From positions 1,116,001-1,180,000 of the forward strand of contig JBDXFZ010000146.1 in the NCBI GenBank assembly GCA_039990395.1: 64,000 nucleotides of DNA, given 5' to 3'. Within the stretch, counting starts at the first letter, position 1; every line of letters begins with the position of its first letter. The notes below the pieces were generated by a model. It had not been told where the DNA came from and searched no databases. It was given only the letters and a program-made list of their open reading frames with translations. Made by a program: the position numbers and the translations under genes. Below, in pieces: positions 51,698-58,730 of the stretch. This DNA comes from CALINF01 sp039990395. Its GTDB lineage: Bacteria > Pseudomonadota > Gammaproteobacteria > Pseudomonadales > Halieaceae.

Positions 51698-52318
51698 ATG
51701 CCAGATCCGTCTGCTTCCAAACGTTACCATCACGGTAACTTACGCGCTGAGCTGCTCGATACTGCTATCGAGCAGCTGCGCAACACACCGGTAGATGAGT
51801 TGAGCCTGCGCGCTCTGGCGCGGGCTATCGGCGTGTCCCAAACTGCCCCCTATCGTCACTTCAGCGATAAGGGTGAGTTGCTCGCCGCAATGGCCACACG
51901 AGGCTACTACAACCTGCTGCAGACGCTACTGGACGCAGGTGCAGCCGCTGGAGACTGCCCTTCGGAACAACTTATCGCCTTTGCTCATGCCTACGTGGAT
52001 TACGCAGGTAACAATCCGCAGCTATTCAAACTCATGTTTGGTCCGGCCGTGCAGCCCATGGAACGTTATCCCGATCTGCGCGATGCCAGTAGAGAAACCT
52101 TTCTACTGGTGCAAAAAATACTGCGAGCCGGTATGGATAGAGGCATATTTCGGGAAATGGATGCCGTGTATCTCGCCAATGCGTCCTGGGCGAGTATTCA
52201 CGGCCTCGCCACGTTACGGGTAGATCAGCCAGAGCTGTTCGAAAAACACATCGAGCTTCAACGACAGGTATCGCTGGGCGTAGAAACCTTCCTCGCCGGT
52301 ATCGCAGTTAGCAGCTGA
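51698..52318 (+). CDS. TetR/AcrR-family transcriptional regulator
   Basis: A 206-residue regulator. The N-terminal helix-turn-helix (about 12-58) contains YHHGNLRAELLDTA and LSLRALARAIGVSQTAPYRHF, typical of TetR proteins. The C-terminal ligand-binding half (about 75-200) resembles the TetR_C_33 type (FAHAYVDYAGNNPQLFKLMFG). The start is 12 bp after mdh, so it may be cotranscribed. Its stop codon abuts that of the convergent alkyl-sulfatase gene. The ligand and targets are unknown; the sulfatase is one possible target. Confidence 0.88.
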   Translation: MPDPSASKRYHHGNLRAELLDTAIEQLRNTPVDELSLRALARAIGVSQTAPYRHFSDKGELLAAMATRGYYNLLQTLLDAGAAAGDCPSEQLIAFAHAYVDYAGNNPQLFKLMFGPAVQPMERYPDLRDASRETFLLVQKILRAGMDRGIFREMDAVYLANASWASIHGLATLRVDQPELFEKHIELQRQVSLGVETFLAGIAVSS

Positions 52319-54298
52319 TCAGGGTGTCACCACGTTAAAGACGGGGTCCGCCTGATCAAACAGTGAAAAGAAACCCACCAGTGCTAGCTTGCTGCCGCTG
52401 AGCGACAGTTCATCAGAAAACAGCAGCTCCTGAATATTGGCCTGTCCTGTCACCAAATTCAGAAACAATTCCCTCGTTAGCGTTATACCCGCATCCGCAT
52501 TTTCCTGGGCGGGTTTAGCCCTCGCATGTAGCACGGCATTCTCAATGGACAGCACAAATTGCTCCTGCGTATCAGACATCACTATGTTGATAACATAGTC
52601 TTCGCCGTCGGCGCGCTCACCGTTCAGGCTGACCGCCATTGCCTGGAAGAAAAGCGCTGTCGGTATCTCTCGAATGAGCCCTGCTGCATCGCTCATATCC
52701 GTGCCGTGCTCAGGCGGACCGTTGCGCAGCTCGTAGGCCCCGGTAAGATAGGCGTCGCGCCAGGGCCCCGACTCTGCCTGGTAACCCAATTGTTCGTAGG
52801 TGCGAGCCAGTAACGCTTTTGCCTTACGGTTTTCGGGTTGGGCGAACACGAGATGATTAACAACCTCAGCAACCCAGCGATAATCGCCCTCATCAAACGC
52901 GAGCGTAGCTTTTTCCAGGACGGCGCCAGCACCGCCCATGAACTCAACATAGCGCGAGCCAGCAACGGTAGGTGGATGCGGATTCAGATTGGCTGGATTG
53001 CCGTCATACCAACCAAAGTATCGCTGATAGACTGCTTTAGCATTGTGACTGACGGTACCGTAGTAGCCCCGGCTGGAATATTGCTGGGCAAGGCTAGAGG
53101 GCAGGCGTAACGATTGTGCTATCTCTTTTGGCGTAGCGCCTTGATTAGCCAGTCGTAATGTCTGGTCGTGAATATACTTATAGGTATCGCGCTGCGACTC
53201 CATGTAACTCACAATTGCGTCACGCCCCCAGATGGGCCAATGGTGACTCGCAAAATACACATCAGCGCGTGTGCCAAACAGCACCAGAGCCTCGTCGATA
53301 AAGGAACTCCAGGCCAGCGCATCGCGAACTTTGGCACCACGCAGGGTATAAACGTTATGCATATTGCGTGACATCACCTCGGCGCCGCTGAACGCGTTGA
53401 GCTGGGGTAAGTAGAAAGTGAATTCGGCGGGGGCTTCTGACCCTCCCGCATTTTGAAATTCAAACTGAACCCCGTCGATTAGCAGTGACTGTCCGGTCTC
53501 GCTGATAATATCTGTTGGTTCGAGAATGCCGATCTGCCCTCCGCGTGCAGGCTCTTTGCCCAGGCCGGTATCTACATGCCCAACTGCAGACACAGGAAGG
53601 TTGCGCCCGTACATAAAGGTCGCGCGGCGTTGCATAGTACTGCCCGCAAGCAGATTCTCACTCACCGCCTCCTCCATGAATCCTACTGGCGCGATGACTC
53701 GAAGCCCCTCTCGCTCTTGATCAGTCAATACACCATCGACCCCGCCAAAGTGATCAATGTGGCTATGGGTAAATAACACTGCTTTAATCGGCTGATTGCC
53801 TAACTGCTCGCGGGCAAACGCCAGCGCTGCTTGTGATGTTGCCGCGGTGGTTAGCGGATCGACCAGAATCCAGCCGCTCTCCCCCACCACAATCGTCATA
53901 TTGGCTAAATCAAATCCACGTAGCTGATAGATACCTGGAGTGACCTCAAACAGTCCGTGAATTCCGTTCAGCCTCGCTTGCCGCCAAAGGCTCGGATTTA
54001 CTGTTGCAGGCGCCTGGCCCTCTACAAAGCCGTAGGCAGTTTGATCCCACGCGAGGTCGCCGTTTGCCGCTAACACCCGCAAATCAGCAGGGCTGGCGAT
54101 AAGGCCTTTTACTGCCTGCTCAAAGTCGGTTTCATCAGCCGGCATAGCGACCTGCGTAGACCTCAACACCGCCTGCGTATGCTCGGTACTTCCGTCAGCA
54201 GAAACAGGCACAGCGCCCTGCTCGCCACACCCTGTAATTAGGCAAGCCATAAAGAGAATCAAAAGACTGGATTTGAACTGCACTGTAGCGTTCCTCAT
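52319..54298 (-). CDS. alkyl sulfatase, SdsA1-type metallo-beta-lactamase-fold lipoprotein
   Basis: A 659-residue type III (linear alkyl) sulfatase. A lipoprotein signal ends at Cys24 (LITGC). The metallo-beta-lactamase domain holds the zinc motif THSHIDH (His178, His180, Asp182, His183) and the long conserved segment ARGGQIGILEPTDII, as in SdsA. A helical dimerisation domain (about 400-530) and a C-terminal SCP2-like domain (about 540-655) follow. Such enzymes release the alcohol and sulfate from alkyl sulfates such as dodecyl sulfate. The start at 54298 gives the signal peptide; the frame upstream runs into the neighbouring gene. A TetR regulator lies convergent. Confidence 0.9.
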   Translation of the reverse strand: MRNATVQFKSSLLILFMACLITGCGEQGAVPVSADGSTEHTQAVLRSTQVAMPADETDFEQAVKGLIASPADLRVLAANGDLAWDQTAYGFVEGQAPATVNPSLWRQARLNGIHGLFEVTPGIYQLRGFDLANMTIVVGESGWILVDPLTTAATSQAALAFAREQLGNQPIKAVLFTHSHIDHFGGVDGVLTDQEREGLRVIAPVGFMEEAVSENLLAGSTMQRRATFMYGRNLPVSAVGHVDTGLGKEPARGGQIGILEPTDIISETGQSLLIDGVQFEFQNAGGSEAPAEFTFYLPQLNAFSGAEVMSRNMHNVYTLRGAKVRDALAWSSFIDEALVLFGTRADVYFASHHWPIWGRDAIVSYMESQRDTYKYIHDQTLRLANQGATPKEIAQSLRLPSSLAQQYSSRGYYGTVSHNAKAVYQRYFGWYDGNPANLNPHPPTVAGSRYVEFMGGAGAVLEKATLAFDEGDYRWVAEVVNHLVFAQPENRKAKALLARTYEQLGYQAESGPWRDAYLTGAYELRNGPPEHGTDMSDAAGLIREIPTALFFQAMAVSLNGERADGEDYVINIVMSDTQEQFVLSIENAVLHARAKPAQENADAGITLTRELFLNLVTGQANIQELLFSDELSLSGSKLALVGFFSLFDQADPVFNVVTP

Positions 54299-54356
54299 TG
54301 GTAAAGCGATCCGAAAATATTTCCGCCGACGGCAGTCAGCGGGGGTAATCACAGGC

Positions 54357-54740
54357 CTATTTGGTAGCAAGCAGAGCCAACAAGGGTGTGGGGTCGAGGT
54401 ACTCTTCCAAGCGAGTAATACGCCCGCCCACAATAGTGAATATCACGCATGCCGGTAACGCGACCGTCGCTCCCGACGCTGACTTCCCTCTCATTACATG
54501 GCGCTGCAACAAACCATTGGCAATGTCGCTATGCACAGCATCAGCATAGCGGATGTCATCCAGGTGGCCGCGCAACCAGTGCAACGACGCAATGTTGTCA
54601 TCAACAGACTGCTCGAGCCCATCGAAGTTGTGCCAGATACTTGCATTGTCAGCGTAGCTTTCTCGTATCACGCTCTCATCTGCCTGTTCCAGCGCAGACA
54701 TAAAGCGATTCACTAGCGCACTCTTGTCTTCAAAGCTCAT
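54357..54740 (-). CDS. SnoaL-like / NTF2-fold protein
   Basis: A 127-residue cone-barrel protein. The N-terminal helix (NRFMSALEQADESVIRESYA), ADNASIWHNFDGLEQSVDD and C-terminal TIVGGRITRLEEYLDP are typical of the SnoaL-like branch of the NTF2 superfamily. The fold covers small hydrolases, isomerases and binding proteins, so no activity can be assigned. The start at 54740 was chosen for its GGAGAG ribosome site. It precedes the alkyl-sulfatase by 58 bp on the same strand and may be cotranscribed with it. Confidence 0.8.
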   Translation of the reverse strand: MSFEDKSALVNRFMSALEQADESVIRESYADNASIWHNFDGLEQSVDDNIASLHWLRGHLDDIRYADAVHSDIANGLLQRHVMRGKSASGATVALPACVIFTIVGGRITRLEEYLDPTPLLALLATK

Positions 54741-54849
54741 TACTCTCTCCACCACAGGGGTTTGGTCAATTCCTGCTTTCGCATCTGCTCATTACCCGCC
54801 ACCAACAGCACGCGCTCGCTGGGCCCTGCAGAAGCTTAAACGAGGCTCT

Positions 54850-54878
54850 TTGACATTGCACGGGGATGACGACAGTAT
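54850..54878 (+). promoter_or_regulatory. candidate promoter for the acyl-CoA dehydrogenase gene
   Basis: A perfect TTGACA is followed after 17 bases by CAGTAT (3/6 match to the -10 consensus), 53 bp upstream of the start codon. Confidence 0.35.
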
Positions 54879-54930
54879 CTAGCGCCAAACGCACAATTCA
54901 AAGCAAACTAGGTAGTGAGAGGACACGCAC

Positions 54931-56160
54931 ATGGCTATCGACTTTACGTTTCCACCGGAAGTCGACGCGGCACGACTTCGCGTCAGGGAATTTCTTCACG
55001 AGAAAGTAAAACCCGCTTTTAAAGCAATGCGGGAAAACGAGGACGCGAGCCGAAAAGACTGGTCTGCTTTGATTAAGCAGTTACGGAGTGAAGCCAAAGA
55101 AAGCGGCAATTGGTTGCCACATATGCCAGCCGATGTAGGGGGAATGGGGCTGGGTGTTACCGCACTAGCAGCGGTTGCTGCAGAAGCGGCAAAAGTGCCC
55201 TACGGCCCGTATATCATCAATGGACACGCACCCGACGAAGGGAATATGCACACCCTCCATCACTTTGCCACCGAATACCAGCGTGAGAAATATCTCCAGC
55301 CACTGCTGGATGGGCAGGTACGATCCTGCTTCTCAATGACGGAACCCGATGTCGCTGGCTCCGACCCCACCCTGATACAAACAACAGCTGTTGAACAGGG
55401 CGACACTTGGGTGATCAATGGCCACAAGTGGTTTACTTCGGGCGCTCGCGGTGCAGATTTTGCCATCGTTATTGCGCGCACAGATCCGGACGCAACGATA
55501 CCCCAAGCGCGAAACTCGGCCTTTATCGTTGACTGCGACAGCCCGGGATTCGAGATCATCAGAGACGTGGAAACAATGTCGGGTAGTCACAATCACTGCG
55601 AGATTAAGTACAACGATGTCATCGTGCCCAAGGAAAATCTTCTGGGAGAACGCGGTGGCGGCCATAAACTCGGACAAGTGCGACTCGGGCCTGCACGACT
55701 GGCGCATTGCATGCGCTGGATTGGAGAAATCGAAACCGCGCTGGAGATGTTGATCGACAGAGCACAAAGCCGCTTCTCACATGGCTCGCTGCTCAGTGAA
55801 AAGCAGGGAATCCAATGGATGATGTCCGATAGCGCTATGGAACTCTATGCCGCAAAGCTTATGGTGCTGCATGCAGCGTACAAGATCGAGAATGGGATGG
55901 AGTTCAAACAGGAAGTGTCCATGGCCAAGCATCACGTCGCCAATACCCTGTGGCGCGTGTGTGATCGAGCCGTTCAGGTGCATGGCGCACTCGGATACTC
56001 TACCGATTCGCCGCTTTCGGGTATGCTGCAGCAGGCTCGCTGGGCACGCTTGGCGGACGGCTCCGACGAAGTACACCAGATGCGCATCGCCGAGATCCTG
56101 ATGCGTACCTACAAAGAACAAGGCGAGATCGGACCAGCAATTGGGGGCCTCCCCCTTTAA
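54931..56160 (+). CDS. acyl-CoA dehydrogenase family protein
   Basis: A 409-residue FAD enzyme. The N-terminal helical domain is followed by the FAD/substrate segment CFSMTEPDVAGSDPT (133-147), WVINGHKWFTSGARGADFAIV (160-180) and a C-terminal helical domain with QVHGALGYSTDSPLS. Features such as the GFEIIRDVETMSGSHNHCEI segment recall the ACAD10/11-like and aryl-acyl branches more than classic FadE. It would oxidise an acyl-CoA to the 2-enoyl-CoA; the chain length is not evident. The ribosome site GAGAGG is good. It shares the strand with the serine hydrolase downstream and may form an operon with it. Confidence 0.87.
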   Translation: MAIDFTFPPEVDAARLRVREFLHEKVKPAFKAMRENEDASRKDWSALIKQLRSEAKESGNWLPHMPADVGGMGLGVTALAAVAAEAAKVPYGPYIINGHAPDEGNMHTLHHFATEYQREKYLQPLLDGQVRSCFSMTEPDVAGSDPTLIQTTAVEQGDTWVINGHKWFTSGARGADFAIVIARTDPDATIPQARNSAFIVDCDSPGFEIIRDVETMSGSHNHCEIKYNDVIVPKENLLGERGGGHKLGQVRLGPARLAHCMRWIGEIETALEMLIDRAQSRFSHGSLLSEKQGIQWMMSDSAMELYAAKLMVLHAAYKIENGMEFKQEVSMAKHHVANTLWRVCDRAVQVHGALGYSTDSPLSGMLQQARWARLADGSDEVHQMRIAEILMRTYKEQGEIGPAIGGLPL

Positions 56161-56225
56161 CAACACGCAGAGTCCGCTAACGCGGATAGAAAGAAATCAT
56201 CAACACTGAGGCTTGAACGACCGCT

Positions 56226-57413
56226 ATGGACATAACCAAACTGACCCCCATGCACGACAGAATGCAGTGGTATGTAGACCAGAATATTCTTCCGCACGTG
56301 TTCTCTTTGGTGATGAATGGCACGGACATCGTTGACTATCGATGCTTTGGCTACATGGATCTTGAGACCCAAGAGCCGCTGCGGGAGGATGCGATTTTTC
56401 GTGTCTTTTCCAATACCAAAATAGTGACGTCCGTCGCGGCGCTGATACTGGTAGAGCAAGGCTTGCTGAAACTCGATGCGCCCATTTCAGAATTGTTGCC
56501 GGCCTTCGCAGCACCACAGGTTTTGATCCACGGCGCCACATCAATTGACCAGGTGGAAGCGGCCGCCTCCCCCATTACTCTGCGGCACTTGTTGAGCCAC
56601 AGCGCCGGATTTTCCTACGGTTTTGTTGACCCTGAGTCGCTAATAGATGCGCACTATCTAAGCAACGGACTGGATATCCTGACCGGGTTCGATGGCACAT
56701 TGGAAAACATGTGCGATACCCTGGCGACTTTCCCGCTTGTCTTCCAACCGGGCACAGACTGGCGCTATAGCCTCGCAACCGATGTAGTTGCCAGGCTTAT
56801 CGAAGTCGTCTCAGGTTTATCATTTGATGCCTTCTTAAAGCAGCGAATATTTGACCCGCTAGACATGCAGGACACGGGGTTTTGCGTGAGTGAGGACAAG
56901 CTCCACCGTATTCCTGCAATGTACGTACCCAACGACCTGCTGAACCCTATGGGGAGCGGGCTGACTCTATTGTCACCCGTTGGAGCCCCGAATTATCTAA
57001 CAGCGCCGAAGTGGCTAAGTGGGGGCGGTGGACTGTTATCGTCAGTCAGTGATTATGTGCGCTTCCTGCAAATGGTTCTTAATGAAGGGCGACACAACGA
57101 TGTGAAATTACTCGAACCAAGCACAATTGCTCAGATGCACCAGAATCAGTTGGCACCCAATATCGACGTGCAATTTCCGATGTGGAACTTACCGGCAACC
57201 AAGTTCGGCTTGGGTTTTGCTGTCAAAGATGCTCCAGAGGATGGAGAGCCACAAGGCGCTATTGGTGAATACCATTGGGGAGGACTGGCCGGAACACATT
57301 CATGGATCTCCCCCGACACTGGTATCACCGGGTTTTGTGGTACTCAGGTGATGCCCGCTTTCTGGCACCCTTTCAGCCACGATTTCAAACGCATGGCTTA
57401 CGAGGCCGGTTAA
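56226..57413 (+). CDS. serine hydrolase, class C beta-lactamase/esterase family
   Basis: A 395-residue penicillin-recognising-fold protein. The SxxK motif is SNTK (Ser62, Lys65) in FRVFSNTKIVTSVAAL, with a Tyr motif in WRYSLATDVVARL (about 178-190) and the HxG-like C-terminal WGGLAGTHSWISP. No signal peptide is present, so it is more likely a cytoplasmic EstB-type esterase than an exported beta-lactamase. It lies 65 bp after the acyl-CoA dehydrogenase gene and may share its transcript. The 76-bp gap to the convergent gene downstream shows no clear terminator. Confidence 0.87.
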   Translation: MDITKLTPMHDRMQWYVDQNILPHVFSLVMNGTDIVDYRCFGYMDLETQEPLREDAIFRVFSNTKIVTSVAALILVEQGLLKLDAPISELLPAFAAPQVLIHGATSIDQVEAAASPITLRHLLSHSAGFSYGFVDPESLIDAHYLSNGLDILTGFDGTLENMCDTLATFPLVFQPGTDWRYSLATDVVARLIEVVSGLSFDAFLKQRIFDPLDMQDTGFCVSEDKLHRIPAMYVPNDLLNPMGSGLTLLSPVGAPNYLTAPKWLSGGGGLLSSVSDYVRFLQMVLNEGRHNDVKLLEPSTIAQMHQNQLAPNIDVQFPMWNLPATKFGLGFAVKDAPEDGEPQGAIGEYHWGGLAGTHSWISPDTGITGFCGTQVMPAFWHPFSHDFKRMAYEAG

Positions 57414-57489
57414 CAACTGGCAATAGATCGCTCCTCAGTCGGTTGTGGAAGTACAGACAACAATCAGTACTCCCAAACCGTAAGTTGCA

Positions 57490-58062
57490 TCAGTCAGGCG
57501 AGCTCAGGTTCTTGCTCACAATGTGTGTGGGCTGCCCGTCTATGCTCAACTGATTTTTTTCCTCCCAGTATTGCTGTATTCCCTCCTCGCCCTTGTTCTG
57601 CGCCCAGACCGACAACTGTTGCCGGTCTTCCTTGTAGTCATACAGCGGTACGGCCATCCCACAGGACGTTTGCACAAGGTCAATACTCAGGTCGTAAATC
57701 TGCCTGGCGCCAGGTTCGGGCTCAAAGTGAGCATAGAGCTCACCCCAATCTGGATCCAGCCGGTGAATGGCCCGAGCTTGACCATAGAGTCGCAGAATCA
57801 TTGGGCTGCCCTCTAATGCGGTAAACATAATGGTCATTCTCGGATTTTCTTGTACGTGCGCCGCGGTTTCGTTGCCACTGCCGGTCACGTTGAGCCAGAT
57901 GACGCGATTGTTGTCGAGCACACGCAAGGAATTCATACCTTTGGGCGAAATATTCACCCGACCTTCAGCTATGGCGGTACCAACAAAGTAGATTTTCTGA
58001 TTTTGAATGAACGTAATCAGTTTTTCAGACAAGCTATCGTAGCGCTGCGCCATTGTTGCCAC
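57490..58062 (-). CDS. pyridoxamine 5'-phosphate oxidase-family (FMN-binding split barrel) protein
   Basis: A 190-residue split-barrel protein. IYFVGTAIAEGRVNISPKGM, RVIWLNVTGSGNETAAHVQEN and TIMFTALEGSPMILRLYGQA are the conserved strands of the PPOX-like family binding FMN or a related cofactor. The residues for pyridoxine phosphate oxidation are not identifiable, so a general flavin-dependent oxidoreductase role is all that can be said. It is convergent with the serine hydrolase and divergent from the small exported protein. Confidence 0.85.
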   Translation of the reverse strand: MATMAQRYDSLSEKLITFIQNQKIYFVGTAIAEGRVNISPKGMNSLRVLDNNRVIWLNVTGSGNETAAHVQENPRMTIMFTALEGSPMILRLYGQARAIHRLDPDWGELYAHFEPEPGARQIYDLSIDLVQTSCGMAVPLYDYKEDRQQLSVWAQNKGEEGIQQYWEEKNQLSIDGQPTHIVSKNLSSPD

Positions 58063-58266
58063 TCCCCTATTGCAAAACGGATGCGAGTATCCGCATCACG
58101 AATATTCACTTAGCAGCACTATACGATGCTCCCCAGCCTCGATCTAGGCCGGCACTAGAGGCAATGTAAACCCTGCGTGCAGCGAACTGCTGGTCACGCC
58201 AGGTATAGTCCTATTGGCGCAGCCGGTCTACACTACACTCAGATACCCAGTGCAAAGGTAATTACA

Positions 58267-58608
58267 ATGATTAAAATAATGTGTGTAGTAGGTGCCGCGT
58301 TGCTCGTATTCAGTACAACCGGAGTAACAGCAGACAAATATGACAAGAGCAAGAGTAAAAACAGCAGCTCCATATTCAACTCGATTTCCGACTCAGACAA
58401 GCAAAAAAGCAAGGGGCGCCCTGACGACCCTGGCCAGCATGGGCGAGATAATGCGGCCGCTAAACAACGTGAAAACCCCGGCAACGGCAGCAAGGGCGAG
58501 GAGTCCTGGCTGGATAGTATTCGTGATAAAGACGATCGAGATGATGACTACGAACGCAATAAGGATAAGGATAAAAAGAAGCAAAAGAGCAAAGACAAAA
58601 AGAAATAA
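58267..58608 (+). CDS. small exported lysine/aspartate-rich protein of unknown function
   Basis: A 113-residue protein I do not recognise. A signal peptide (MIKIMCVVGAALLVFSTTGV, cleavage near VTA-DKY) leads to a highly charged mature part. That part has clusters of Lys, Asp, Ser, Asn and Gly, including SSSIFNSISDSDKQKSKGRP, a central Gly/Asn-rich stretch, then SWLDSIRDKDDRDDDYE and a Lys-rich C-terminus. No cysteine occurs after cleavage, so it is probably disordered in the periplasm. AAGG at about 10 bases before the ATG is a weak ribosome site. The two SI-D segments (SIFNSISDSD and WLDSIRDKD) may be short docking motifs. It stands alone between a divergent and a convergent neighbour. Confidence 0.68.
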   Translation: MIKIMCVVGAALLVFSTTGVTADKYDKSKSKNSSSIFNSISDSDKQKSKGRPDDPGQHGRDNAAAKQRENPGNGSKGEESWLDSIRDKDDRDDDYERNKDKDKKKQKSKDKKK

Positions 58609-58688
58609 TGTAGCAGATAACGTGGGATAGATTGTGAACACGCCATCACTGAATCGTGTTGGCACTATAATCAGGCGACTCCCATCAA

Positions 58689-58728
58689 GACGGCGCGCTC
58701 AGCTTACCCGTGCTGAGCTACTGCCGTC
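58689..58728. terminator. two-part hairpin between convergent genes
   Basis: GACGGC (58689-58694) with GCCGTC (58723-58728) outside, and GCTCAGC (58697-58703) with GCTGAGC (58712-58718) inside, form a strong interrupted hairpin 2 bp from the YbbP stop codon and 80 bp past the small exported gene. It has no long T run on either side. Confidence 0.5.
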
Positions 58729-58730
58729 TA

